A stretch of DNA of 64,000 nt from Myxococcales bacterium (GCA_009692425.1 SHZF01000011.1:1-64000); one strand, 5' to 3'. Numbered from the stretch's first letter, positions 1 through 8,085 are shown. Translations and numbers: made by a program. The notes: generated by a model not told the origin, from the letters alone.

Positions 1-1
1 G

Positions 2-151
2 CAAGAATTACCGAATGAACTGCCACCCGACGGAGCGAGAGTGAGATTTGAGCGGCACGGTCCCTTGTCGCTGGTTGGGTCGCCAAGTTCGCGTCTGAAG
101 CCGACTCACGGCGACACCAAGGCGATCGACTTGTTTTTGCACGAGTCCTAA
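2..151 (+). CDS. C-terminal end of an unidentified protein (partial)
   Basis: The frame is open from the left edge and ends at TAA at 149-151, giving 49 residues that finish in AIDLFLHES. No family is recognised. Third codon positions are less G/C-rich than in neighbouring genes, so this may be a weakly expressed or foreign gene, or chance. It lies upstream of and on the same strand as the next gene. The opposite strand is also open here, as is common in G+C-rich DNA. Confidence 0.35.
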   Translation, partial: QELPNELPPDGARVRFERHGPLSLVGSPSSRLKPTHGDTKAIDLFLHES

Positions 152-258
152 GATGCGTGAAGGCCCATGCGGGTCGGCGCTTTTCGCGCTTGATCCTGTG
201 GTGCCGGCACGACAACCTACCGGCGCGGCATTGCCGCCCCACCTGCCGGTTGCGCCCC

Positions 259-1977
259 ATGCCCTTGCCATCATTCTCCGCCGTCGTACTGGCGTTCGTC
301 GGTTGCGCCTTGCTAAGCCCGATTCCGCTGCCGGCGACCGCCCAAGCCGTCGATCGCGAAGTCGTCGCCGCCCCTCCCGCGGCGCAACGCAGCGCAGCCG
401 GGTGTCGCGCACGATTCGACGCCGGGCACTACGAATTCGCCCTGCCTTGCCTGCGCGAATTGGCGGCGGCACCCAGCGAGGCGGACACGGCGCGCGTCCT
501 GCTGTCAGAAGCCCTGGCCCACCTCGGGCGCTGGGACGAGGCGGCCAAGGAACTGCAGGCGCTGGCCGGGGACGCCCGCGGCGAGCGCTCAGTCGTGCTG
601 GCGCGCCGCATCAACACGTTTGCCGAGGTCGAGGTCGGACTGGCGGCCCTGGTCGCCGGCAGCCCGCGCGAGGCACTGGCCCGCCTGCAGTCGGCGCGCA
701 TCGATGCCGTGTCGCACGGCCGCACCGACGAGCGCCTGCGTGTGCCCGTCGCACTCGATCTGGCGCTCGGCCTCGCGCTGCGGGCGGCGGGCAAGGGAGC
801 GGATGCCCGCGCCACCCTCGATCTCGCCGCGCACGGGGGCGGGCGGCGCTGGCCGCAGTTGGCCCAGTCGACCCTGGCGCGTGCGGCGCTGCCGAAGCCG
901 GCGGGCGCACCGTGGCCGTGGGTGGCGCGTTCGATCGGCGACCCCGAAGACGAAGAAGCGGCCGCGATCGCACCCCTGGCCGACGGAGGCCTCGCCATCG
1001 TGGCGCGCGCCCACCTCGGCGAGCGCTCCGGCGACAAGTTGCGCTTGTGGTCGGTCGATGCCGCAGGCCGCCCGCGCTGGCGGCTCACGCGCGGTGGCGC
1101 GGGCGACGACGTGCCTGTGGCGGCGGCCGGGCACGCCGATGGCGGCGTCGTCATCGCCGGCTGGACCACCTCGCAGGGCGCCGGCGACGCCGACCTGTGG
1201 CTCGTTCGCTTCGGGGCGCGCCACGAGGTGATGCACGACGTAGCGCTCGGCACACCGGGCCGCGAGGCGGCGCGCGCGGTGCTGGCACTCGCCGACGGTT
1301 CTGTGGCTGCAGGCAGCATGGGACCGACTGGACAGGAGCAGGCCTGGGTCGTCAAGGTCGATGCGGCCGGCACGAAGCTGTGGGACCGCCTCTTGCCTGC
1401 ACGCGGTGTCGACCACGCCGACGCGGTCGTGGCGTTGCCCGCCGGGGCCGTGGGCGTCGCGGGCACGAGTGCGGGCCAGTTCCGGCTCACGGTACTCGGG
1501 CCCGACGGCGCCGTGCGGTCCGACGCGGTCGTGGGCGATGCGGCCGCAGGCGACGCGCGCGTGACTGCACTGGTCGGGTTGCGCGACGGCTGGCTGCTGG
1601 CCGGCACGGCTACGACTCGCGACTCGATGGAGCGCCGCACCATCGCGCTGCGAGTCACCGGCGGAGTTGCGCCGCTGCGCACGCGCTGGACGTCATGGCT
1701 CGGCGCGGCGCCCGGCGAGTTCGAACCCGCCGCCCGGCAGGTGGGGTCCGGGCTGCTGATCACCGCAGCGAGCGCAGCCGGCGCGGAACCCACCTTGGCA
1801 GGCCTCGACGAACGCAAGGGCACCCAACGCGGGACGCCGACCGCCTTCGGCCTCGCGGGCGCCGCAGCGGCCGACACGCTGCGCATCGCGCCGTGGGGCA
1901 AGGGCATCGCCGTGCTGGGCACTGTGCGCGGCGCGGCGGCGGCCCCGCGCGACCTGTGGCTGGCCCTGTGCAGGTGA
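259..1977 (+). CDS. Exported propeller-repeat protein
   Basis: A 572-residue predicted exported protein. Start ATG 259 is chosen because it opens directly onto a signal peptide (hydrophobic VVLAFVGCALLSPIPLPA, likely cleavage after ATAQA); the frame extends further upstream but that extension is not signal-like. Residues about 48-115 look like TPR-type helical pairs (FDAGHYEFALPCLREL, LGRWDEAAKELQAL). From about residue 234 to the end, blades of roughly 45-50 residues repeat a pattern such as LADGGLAIVARA, HADGGVVIAGWT and LADGSVAAGSM, each followed by a D-L-W-L/V-R-like strand. This is the pattern of PQQ/WD-like or delta-60 beta-propellers. Role unknown; likely periplasmic or surface binding. 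No Shine-Dalgarno is obvious. Confidence 0.75.
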   Translation: MPLPSFSAVVLAFVGCALLSPIPLPATAQAVDREVVAAPPAAQRSAAGCRARFDAGHYEFALPCLRELAAAPSEADTARVLLSEALAHLGRWDEAAKELQALAGDARGERSVVLARRINTFAEVEVGLAALVAGSPREALARLQSARIDAVSHGRTDERLRVPVALDLALGLALRAAGKGADARATLDLAAHGGGRRWPQLAQSTLARAALPKPAGAPWPWVARSIGDPEDEEAAAIAPLADGGLAIVARAHLGERSGDKLRLWSVDAAGRPRWRLTRGGAGDDVPVAAAGHADGGVVIAGWTTSQGAGDADLWLVRFGARHEVMHDVALGTPGREAARAVLALADGSVAAGSMGPTGQEQAWVVKVDAAGTKLWDRLLPARGVDHADAVVALPAGAVGVAGTSAGQFRLTVLGPDGAVRSDAVVGDAAAGDARVTALVGLRDGWLLAGTATTRDSMERRTIALRVTGGVAPLRTRWTSWLGAAPGEFEPAARQVGSGLLITAASAAGAEPTLAGLDERKGTQRGTPTAFGLAGAAAADTLRIAPWGKGIAVLGTVRGAAAAPRDLWLALCR

Positions 1978-2000
1978 CCCGTCGCAGGAGGCGCACCAAT

Positions 2001-2096
2001 TCAGACGGTCTGGGCGACGGCCACTTGCGCCTGACTCCGGGCGTGCTCGTGGAACCACTGCACCAGCCGCTTGTTCGGGTTTGTCGCCGGGATCAT
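2001..2096 (-). CDS. Candidate 31-residue small protein
   Basis: A short ORF, MIPATNPNKRLVQW to AVAQTV, in the gap between two convergent genes. Its ATG is preceded by a strong Shine-Dalgarno (AGGAGA, 7 nt before ATG), better than those of many larger genes here. About 72 bp further upstream lies a perfect palindrome containing TTGACA. The peptide is amphipathic (KRLVQWFHEHARSQ) and has no membrane segment or signal peptide. No family is recognised. The ribosome site and upstream palindromes support it, but 31 codons is short enough for chance. Confidence 0.4.
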   Translation of the reverse strand: MIPATNPNKRLVQWFHEHARSQAQVAVAQTV

Positions 2097-2167
2097 CTTG
2101 AGCTCTCCTGTGTGTGGTTGGCACCGAGGCGTCCTGCGTCGGCACAGGAAAGGCAGGAAGGTGGGGC

Positions 2168-2184
2168 ACCTCTTGTCAAGAGGT
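2168..2184. promoter_or_regulatory. Perfect 17-bp palindrome containing TTGACA
   Basis: The sequence is a perfect dyad of 8-bp arms around one central base (ACCTCTTG-T-CAAGAGGT). Read on the minus strand it contains a consensus -35 hexamer, TTGACA, at 2179-2174, pointing towards the 31-residue ORF. No good -10 is seen at 17 bp. The loop is too tight for an RNA hairpin, so a dimeric repressor operator is the better reading. Confidence 0.5.
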
Positions 2185-2187
2185 TGT

Positions 2188-2202
2188 TGGTGCACTGCAC
2201 CA
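2188..2202. promoter_or_regulatory. Second perfect 15-bp palindrome (TGCA-type)
   Basis: TGGTGCA-C-TGCACCA has perfect 7-bp arms and lies 3 bp from the first palindrome, just beyond the 3' end of phaR. PhaR-family repressors are known to bind TGC/GCA-rich dyads, and further TGCA motifs occur upstream of phaR (around 3018-3076). A PhaR site is therefore an inference worth testing. Confidence 0.4.
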
Positions 2203-2224
2203 TTTTATGCTGCACCCGCACATT

Positions 2225-2974
2225 TCACATCTTTGGCTTGCGCTTGCGACGCCCCTGGACGCCGGCGCGCAGGACCTCCAATTCGTGGCGCAGCGCAGCG
2301 ATCGCGTCGTCCCGGTCCTGGTCTGCGCCGGGTCCGTTGCGCCCATCGCTGCGCGCTCCGGCGGGGTCGGGGCCGTAGCCTGCGGGTCCCGGTCCAAACT
2401 CGACCGACGCGGGACCCGGTTGGTGGGGGCGCGACGATGCCGGCCCGGGACCCGCGCCGGGCCCTGCCGGACCCGGGCCAGGAGCGCCGTAGGAAGGCCC
2501 TGTGGCGGGGCCTGCGCGACCATCCCAGGCGGTTGCGCGACCATCCCACCAAGGCCATCCCGGCATGGCTCCCGTCGCGGACCCCTGCCCATGCCCCGCA
2601 CCCGGAGCGCCGCCGCTGCCATACGGAAACCAGGGCGCCACACCGGGAACATGCTGGAGCCACTGTATCCCCTGGCGCCCGCGCACGTACGCATCGAGCG
2701 CCCAGTGCACCCAGCGGCCGAAAAACTCGGCGAGCGCGGCGTCCTGCATCCGCACCAACTGGACGAGCAGGGGTACGGGCAGCAGTTTTCCCCCGCCGCG
2801 GCTTTCGAAGATGACCTGTACGAGCGTCGCCTGAGTCAGATCGGTGCCGTCCGCGGCGTCGATCACGACGGGGTCAGCCCCCTGCCGCACCCGTTCGGCC
2901 AATTCGTCGAGTGTGATGTAGCGGCTCGCGTCCGTGTCGTAGAGACGGCGGTTGGCGTATTTCTTGACCAGCAT
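2225..2974 (-). CDS. phaR: PHA synthesis regulator PhaR
   Basis: DNA-binding repressor of polyhydroxyalkanoate granule genes; family members also bind PHA polymer and are thereby released from DNA. The first 60 residues match the PHB/PHA accumulation regulator DNA-binding domain (VKKYANRRLYDTDASRYITL), followed by the second conserved segment (LVRMQDAALAEFFGRWV) around residues 70-95. The C-terminal 130 residues are Gly/Pro/Ala-rich low complexity ending in a basic tail (GRRKRKPKM), longer than in typical 180-200 residue members. Start ATG 2974 has GGAG 7 nt upstream. No PHA synthase or phasin gene is in the window. The MaoC-like hydratase gene at 52.2 kb is the only possible pathway relative. 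TGCA motifs in its own upstream region suggest autoregulation (inference). Confidence 0.93.
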   Translation of the reverse strand: MLVKKYANRRLYDTDASRYITLDELAERVRQGADPVVIDAADGTDLTQATLVQVIFESRGGGKLLPVPLLVQLVRMQDAALAEFFGRWVHWALDAYVRGRQGIQWLQHVPGVAPWFPYGSGGAPGAGHGQGSATGAMPGWPWWDGRATAWDGRAGPATGPSYGAPGPGPAGPGAGPGPASSRPHQPGPASVEFGPGPAGYGPDPAGARSDGRNGPGADQDRDDAIAALRHELEVLRAGVQGRRKRKPKM

Positions 2975-3060
2975 GGCAGGCTCCGGGCCGGGAGAAGGCG
3001 GGCAGAGGGCTGTGTGCAGCGTACCATGTTGCAGGCGCGAAGCAACTACTCAATTCACGC

Positions 3061-3096
3061 TTGACGTCATTGTGCACTTGCGAGATTATGCTCGCG
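3061..3096 (+). promoter_or_regulatory. Candidate sigma-70 promoter with overlapping inverted repeat
   Basis: TTGACG at 3061-3066 is followed after 17 bp by a weak -10 (GATTAT, 3084-3089). GCGAG-attatg-CTCGC forms a 5-bp inverted repeat over the -10. The site lies in the divergent gap between phaR and the MFS gene and points towards the transporter. Confidence 0.35.
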
Positions 3097-3147
3097 CACA
3101 GTCGGCCACTGAACCGACGGGACGGTGAGACTTCTGCGAGGCACCCT

Positions 3148-4410
3148 ATGAATCTGCAAGACCATTCTGCTGATCCAGCCGAGGAGGCACGCCCCTTCGC
3201 AGCGGCGCGGCCGGCTCTGGTGACGGCATTGTGCGCCGCCGTTCAAGGCGTCGGCGGCGGCATCGGTTGGTCGACGCTGCCGCCGCTGATGCCGACGATC
3301 GCGCCAGAACTGGGCATCTCGCACGCCATGGGCGGCATCGTCTGGGGTGCGGCGTCGCTCGGCATCGTGCTGGCGGCCCCGTTCGGCGGCACCTTGGTCG
3401 ACCGGTACGGCGCGCGCTGGACGGCGGCGGGTGGCCTCCTGCTCGGAGCGGCGGCGTGCGCCGGGCGCGCGTGGGTCGCCGGACCGTGGCAACTGGCGCT
3501 GGCCATGTTCGTGTTCGGGCTGCACGTCGGGCTGTGCGCTCCCGCCATGCCGCGCGCCCTCGCCGGCCACCTGCCACTCGAACGCCTGGGCCGCGCCAAC
3601 GGGCTGGCCACCTTGGCCTACACGCTGACGACCGCCGCGACCGTCGTGCTGGCCCGCTTGGTGGCGCCGCTGGTCGGCGGCTGGCGGCCGCTCATGGTTG
3701 GTGCGGGCGTTGCGATGGCCGTCGTCGCGGTCGTGTGGGCCGTGCTGCTGCGCGACCGTCTGCGGGCCGGAACCCACGCGCGAATCACGGACGTCTTCCT
3801 GCTGCTGGGCAACGGCCAGATGCGGCGCCTGGCGGCGGTGCATTTTCTGGTTTTTGGCGGCTACCTGTCGCTGCTGGGCACGCTGCCGCGCCTGCTCACC
3901 GACCAGGGCGTTGCGCCGGCGGACATCGAACTCACGGTGGGCAGTTGGCTCGTGTGTGCCGGACTGGCGAACGTCGTAGGGCCCTGGCTGAGCGACCGCA
4001 TCGGCCTGCGGCGGCCCATCATCCTCGTCGGCACCGTCGTGATCGCGACCGCGCTGCTGGCCATGGCGATCGCCCCGCTTGGGCTCTCCCGGCCCTTGTT
4101 GGCGGTGTCGGCGCTGGGTGGCGGGGCGTTCGCGCCCATCTTGCTGGTCCTGCCGCTCGAGATGCCCGGCGTGGGGCCGGCGAAGGCGGGTGCCGCACTG
4201 GGTCTGTTGCTGCTGGTCGGGCAGATTGGCGGCGTCTTGCTGCCCGTGCTGACCGGCGCCGCCGCGGGCTCGGCAGGCTTCGCTGTCGCGATCGGCGGCA
4301 TCGGGCTCGCACACCTGCTGATTCTGGTGCCGGTGCTCGGCCTGCGCGAGACGGGCAAGGGCCGGCCGCCCGCGCTCGGCACCCAAGCCCCCGCCCCGGT
4401 GACGCCATGA
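3148..4410 (+). CDS. Major facilitator superfamily transporter
   Basis: A 420-residue inner membrane protein with about 12 hydrophobic segments, which fits MFS secondary carriers. The motif-A region between TM2 and TM3 is visible as GGTLVDRYGARW (about residue 82), and a second related loop, SDRIGLRRP, lies in the C-terminal half near residue 280. That confirms the two-fold repeat. Start ATG 3148 follows a weak GAGG; upstream codons in frame are not membrane-like. COG2807/CynX-like or nitrate/drug carriers are possible, but the substrate cannot be inferred. It is divergent from phaR. Confidence 0.85.
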   Translation: MNLQDHSADPAEEARPFAAARPALVTALCAAVQGVGGGIGWSTLPPLMPTIAPELGISHAMGGIVWGAASLGIVLAAPFGGTLVDRYGARWTAAGGLLLGAAACAGRAWVAGPWQLALAMFVFGLHVGLCAPAMPRALAGHLPLERLGRANGLATLAYTLTTAATVVLARLVAPLVGGWRPLMVGAGVAMAVVAVVWAVLLRDRLRAGTHARITDVFLLLGNGQMRRLAAVHFLVFGGYLSLLGTLPRLLTDQGVAPADIELTVGSWLVCAGLANVVGPWLSDRIGLRRPIILVGTVVIATALLAMAIAPLGLSRPLLAVSALGGGAFAPILLVLPLEMPGVGPAKAGAALGLLLLVGQIGGVLLPVLTGAAAGSAGFAVAIGGIGLAHLLILVPVLGLRETGKGRPPALGTQAPAPVTP

Positions 4411-4773
4411 GGCCGTTTGGAGTCGTCGCGCGTGCCCTCGCGTTTCGGGTCGTTGTTGCCGGCGGCTTGGCCTGCTCGACCACCTCGGCGTCGCCCAGGC
4501 TGACGTCGTCGCCCATTCGTGGGGCGCTTCGGTGGCCTTGGCGCTCGCCGCGGACCGCCCGGAACGCGTGCGGCGGGTCGCGCTCTACGATGCGTGGGCA
4601 CTGGACGCGCAGGTGCCGCCCCTGCCCTGCCGTGCGCGCTGGGCGGCGACCTCGACGGGCGCCCCGATGCCTGGATGTCGCTGCACGGCCACCTGCGCAC
4701 GCGCGCCACGCCGTACCGCAACATGGCACCATTTGGCGCCGGCGCCGTCGCATTCGCCGCGCTCGCGAATCAG
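4407..4773 (+). pseudogene. Alpha/beta-hydrolase remnant
   Basis: Translation of about 4469-4620 in one frame reads GLLDHLGVAQADVVAHSWGA and continues SVALALAADRPERVRRVALY, a typical nucleophile-elbow region (G/H-x-S-x-G with Ser in AHSWGAS). The match then breaks into a second frame (about 4650-4760: DLDGRPDAWMSLHGHLRTRA). There is no N-terminal strand region with the oxyanion motif, and the acid and His of the catalytic triad are missing. The fragment is squeezed between the MFS stop and the 3' end of the protease gene. The break points at both ends suggest deletion. Confidence 0.6.
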
Positions 4774-6543
4774 CTACTTGCACTGCCAAGCGTTCGTGGC
4801 TCCCTCTGCTTTGTCCACGAACACCTTGCCCATCTTCTGGATTCCCGCGGATCCATTGCCCTGGTTCAGCATCATCACGTAGAGCTTTCCCTTTCCTTTT
4901 TGGAGGCATGGGCCGACGATCGTGATCTTGCTCCTACCCTTCTTCGCCGGATCCGCCTGGACGACACCCGTTTTCAGGTCCGTGAGCGGCCCGTCGAATG
5001 ACAGCGTGACCGGCTCGCCCGGCTGCAGGGCAAGCGCCACGCCTGAGCCGCCGCTGGCAGCGCCGCCGAAGCCGCCGAACAGGTCGAAGGCGCTGCCGAC
5101 ATCAAACCAGAGTTCGACCCCTGCCGCGCCGGGCGGGACCTCGACGAAAAACTGCACGTAGCCCGGCACGCCGGCCGCGAACGACGGACTGTTGCCGACG
5201 GCCTGCTTGCCCTCGATGCGGTACGGCAGCTTGTCGGGCGCCGTGTCGGCGTCGAACTCGGCCCATGGGCGGGCGCGCGTGCAACCCTTCCAACCATGCG
5301 TCTGTAGGATCGCATCGACCTGGGCGCCGGTCGCGGGGCTCTCTGCCTTCGCTTCGGCGACGATCAGCTTCCAGGCGCCGAGGAGGCTCGTCGATTTCGT
5401 GAACGCCTGCAGCGCCCGCAGCACGATGCCATCGGCCATTTCGCCGCCCAGGGCCTTGCGCACCGCCCACAGCGCGGAGCCGACGATCTTGCCGTCGGCG
5501 TGGATTTCGGTGGTCAGGTCGTCGGGGCAGCGCCGCGGTTTCGACAGGTCGCGCACCATGTGGGCGCCGGCAAACGAGCCGATGCCGTATTCCCCGATGA
5601 TGGGCTGATCGGTGAGCGAGGCCGCGAAGTAGTCGGCAAACCCCTCGTTCATGGCGCCGGGCATGTGGTCGAGGCCGTACGCGTCGCCGAGTGCGCCGGA
5701 CAGCCGCGTCGTCCCGATCATCGCGTGGGTATATTCGTGGTAGATGACGGTCGCGTCGGCGGAGAAATCCGTCTTTTCGGTCTGGCCGAAGACGATGGCC
5801 CCTTTGTCGCGCGGCGGCAGCGCAAGTTGGGCAAAGCCTTCCTTGGGCACGAAAGCCGCGTTGGGAAAGCCGTTCCACCCTGCCTTCATGCCCACCAGCC
5901 CGGCGATCGTCGGCTCGACGTAGAACTCGACGTTGACCAGCGCTTGCATCGGAAAATCCAGGTCTTTCAGCCCGAAGACGTCGGCAAACCAAGCGTGCGC
6001 GCGGTGCACGTGCCAGTACATCATCAGTTCGGCAAAGCCATCGCCGGGCGTCGACGCATCGACCGGCGGGTCCACGTGGAGGTAGCTGCCGTCGGGGCCG
6101 GGCAGGACCGTCTGCTTTTCGAGGCCGAGACGCCCCACCTGGAATCCTTGGAATTTCAGCGGCACGCCCCCGTCTTCGCGGACACAGTTGCGCACCTCGA
6201 CGAACGGGCCGATCAGCGTCCCGTCGACGGTGGTGGGCGGTGGCAGCAGCACCTCGATGCGCTTGCCTCCGTCGCGCACCGGATCGATCCGGTAGACGCG
6301 GGCGAGAAGTTTCACATCCTTGGGTGGGGCAACGTCGGCGGCGGCACCCGCGGCGCCTCCGTCGGGGGTCGCGGCCGAATCGCCCGGCGCGCCGTCGATG
6401 CCTCCAACGTCCACAGTCGCAGTTGCGTCGTTTGCGGGCGCTGCGGACGGCGCAGGCTGCTGTCCCGAACACGCGGCGAACACGAGCACAAACGCGCCGA
6501 AGCGCAACATGCGGGGTCCGCCCGATGGGAAGTTTCGGCCCAT
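4774..6543 (-). CDS. Exported gluzincin metallopeptidase (M4/M36-like)
   Basis: Secreted or lipid-anchored zinc endopeptidase of 589 residues. The N-terminus has a lipoprotein-type signal (FGAFVLVFAACSGQQ) and then an Ala/Asp-rich linker. The active site is HEYTH with zinc ligands H269 and H273 and catalytic E270. The third ligand is E300 in NEGFADYFAAS, matching the gluzincin HExxH...E pattern of thermolysin and fungalysin. The last roughly 150 residues look like a beta-rich pre-peptidase C-terminal type domain (GYVQFFVEVPPGAAGVELWF). Start ATG 6543 has a strong GGAGG that overlaps the stop of the upstream gene. Unlike canonical M4/M36 enzymes it has no propeptide of its own; the gene before it supplies a candidate. 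Confidence 0.88.
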   Translation of the reverse strand: MGRNFPSGGPRMLRFGAFVLVFAACSGQQPAPSAAPANDATATVDVGGIDGAPGDSAATPDGGAAGAAADVAPPKDVKLLARVYRIDPVRDGGKRIEVLLPPPTTVDGTLIGPFVEVRNCVREDGGVPLKFQGFQVGRLGLEKQTVLPGPDGSYLHVDPPVDASTPGDGFAELMMYWHVHRAHAWFADVFGLKDLDFPMQALVNVEFYVEPTIAGLVGMKAGWNGFPNAAFVPKEGFAQLALPPRDKGAIVFGQTEKTDFSADATVIYHEYTHAMIGTTRLSGALGDAYGLDHMPGAMNEGFADYFAASLTDQPIIGEYGIGSFAGAHMVRDLSKPRRCPDDLTTEIHADGKIVGSALWAVRKALGGEMADGIVLRALQAFTKSTSLLGAWKLIVAEAKAESPATGAQVDAILQTHGWKGCTRARPWAEFDADTAPDKLPYRIEGKQAVGNSPSFAAGVPGYVQFFVEVPPGAAGVELWFDVGSAFDLFGGFGGAASGGSGVALALQPGEPVTLSFDGPLTDLKTGVVQADPAKKGRSKITIVGPCLQKGKGKLYVMMLNQGNGSAGIQKMGKVFVDKAEGATNAWQCK

Positions 6544-6545
6544 GC

Positions 6546-7250
6546 CTACCTCCTCGCCGACGAACGTTGGCCCAGCAGGCTGCCCGAGGTGGCATCGACC
6601 AGAACCACGGCAGGGTCGAGAGGGCCACCGATGTCGACGACCCAGATCGGTGTCGCGGCGGCAGGGGTCGCCAACGTCGGCGCAACGACTGCGGCACGCG
6701 GACGGCCACCTGGGACAACCGCATGGCCGGCCATGGCGACGTGGCGCAGCGCGCGGTCTGGGGACAGCCTCCAGAGCGGCGCGGCGGCAACCGGAACCGC
6801 GTCGCTGACCACGTGGAGCACGTTGCCGTCGCGGTCCATCGCCACGGCGACGGATCGGTCGAGCACGACCGCGGGACCTGCAGGGCCGGGCACGGTGAGT
6901 TCGAAGCGGGCCACGCGGCGGGCGCGGGACTCGCTGGCCGGCTCCGCATGGAGCGTGGCGGCGCCGAGCGGAACCAACGCGGCGTGGCGCTGCAGGAAAT
7001 CGAGGCCGCGCGCAGTCGTGTCGGCACCGGTGGTGGGCACGTGCAGGCCCGTCACCAGGGCGGGACCGGGTTGGTCCGACTTCCATTCGACGTCGAGGGT
7101 AGGAAACACGCGGCGCAGGCTGGCCACCGTGGCGCTCGCAGCGGCACGCGGTGAGGCGAGGACGGCAGGGCGGTGCGCGCCAGTGGCGGGCGTCGGGACT
7201 GCCGCGGCCAGTTGCGCGATCACGGCGCAGAAGAGGACGAAGTTTGGCAT
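6546..7250 (-). CDS. Separate FTP-like propeptide protein for the adjacent protease
   Basis: A 234-residue exported protein (signal MPNFVLFCAVIAQLAAA). Residues about 45-110 (TLDVEWKSDQPGPALVTGLH, then RGLDFLQRHAALV) resemble the fungalysin/thermolysin propeptide (FTP) domain, and the rest (ARFELTVPGPAGPAVVLDRS, DRDGNVLHVVSDAVPV, IWVVDIGGP ... LVDATSGSLL) resembles PepSY-type strands. In M4 and M36 proteases these modules chaperone and inhibit the same chain; here they are a stand-alone gene. Its stop (TAG) lies inside the Shine-Dalgarno of the protease gene, 2 nt before that ATG, so translation is coupled. The domain call is by pattern only. Confidence 0.6.
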   Translation of the reverse strand: MPNFVLFCAVIAQLAAAVPTPATGAHRPAVLASPRAAASATVASLRRVFPTLDVEWKSDQPGPALVTGLHVPTTGADTTARGLDFLQRHAALVPLGAATLHAEPASESRARRVARFELTVPGPAGPAVVLDRSVAVAMDRDGNVLHVVSDAVPVAAAPLWRLSPDRALRHVAMAGHAVVPGGRPRAAVVAPTLATPAAATPIWVVDIGGPLDPAVVLVDATSGSLLGQRSSARR

Positions 7251-7415
7251 CGGCGCGGCTTTCCAGGCGACCAGGGGGCCGCGTGAGGTCGGGCAGTGTA
7301 GCAGGCCGCCTCGACGGCGTCGTTGCAATCCCGGTTTGACCCGACACCGACCCCCGCGCTACAACGCGCACCGCGCCCCTCCTGCCTCCGGGCACCCGGC
7401 GCCGTGGGAGCCGTC

Positions 7416-8066
7416 ATGGCCGAGCAGATCGAACTTCGCACCTTCACCTTCATCGACCAGCTCCAGCCGCAGACGGCGAGCTTCATTGCGACGGTGGCGC
7501 GCGGCTTCCTGCCGCTCGAAGGTCAGGCCGCACTGCTCGTCGAAGTCGCCCCGGGCATGGGCATCAACCGCGTCGCCGACACCCTGCTCAAGGCGACCCA
7601 GGTGATGCCCGGCATGATGATCGTCGAACGCGCGTTCGGCATGCTGGAAGTCCACCACTCCGACCAGGGTCAGGTGCGGGCGGCGGCCCAGTCGGTGCTC
7701 GATTTCTACGGCATCCAGGAGCACGACCGGCTGCAGCCGCGCATCATGACGAACGAGGCGATCACCGGCATCGAGGGCTATCACACGATGCTGATCAACC
7801 GCATGCGGCATGGCGACGTCATCTTGCAAGGCCAGACGATGTACATGCTCGAAGTCCATCCGGCCGGCTACGCGCTGCTGGCGACGAACGAGGCCGAGAA
7901 GGCGGCGAACATCCACGTGCTCGAGATGGTGATGGTCGGCGCATTCGGTCGCGTCTGGTTGGGCGGCGACGAGGAGAACATCGCGCAGGCCAAGAAGGCG
8001 GTCGAGGGCGTGCTGGCGAGCGTCAAGGGGCGCGAAAACAAAGGCGATTCGAAGAAGGCGCACTGA
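7416..8066 (+). CDS. Tandem BMC-domain (BMC-T) shell-like protein, solitary
   Basis: A 216-residue protein with two copies of the bacterial-microcompartment shell fold. Copy 1 (about residues 48-105) contains INRVADTLLKATQVMPG then FGMLEVHHSDQGQVRAAAQS. Copy 2 (about 140-208) contains GYALLATNEAEKAANIHVLE then GRVWLGGDEENIAQAKKAVE. These follow the BMC pattern of an A-D-x-x-x-K-A helix and a G-strand-(G/D)-x-x-V/A-x-A-A/V helix. BMC-T proteins form pseudohexamer tiles. No pentamer (EutN/CcmL), signature enzyme or aldehyde dehydrogenase is encoded nearby. Similar stand-alone proteins are, to my recollection, present in myxobacteria. Start ATG 7416 has GGGAG 5 nt upstream; no signal peptide. 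Confidence 0.8.
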   Translation: MAEQIELRTFTFIDQLQPQTASFIATVARGFLPLEGQAALLVEVAPGMGINRVADTLLKATQVMPGMMIVERAFGMLEVHHSDQGQVRAAAQSVLDFYGIQEHDRLQPRIMTNEAITGIEGYHTMLINRMRHGDVILQGQTMYMLEVHPAGYALLATNEAEKAANIHVLEMVMVGAFGRVWLGGDEENIAQAKKAVEGVLASVKGRENKGDSKKAH

Positions 8067-8084
8067 CCGCCCGTATGGGCAGGT
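8066..8084. terminator. Hairpin between convergent stop codons
   Basis: ACCGCCC-GTAT-GGGCAGGT pairs as a 7-bp stem with one bulged A, filling the 19-bp gap between two converging genes. There is no U-tract, so it is a weak bidirectional terminator candidate. Confidence 0.35.
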
Positions 8085-8085
8085 C

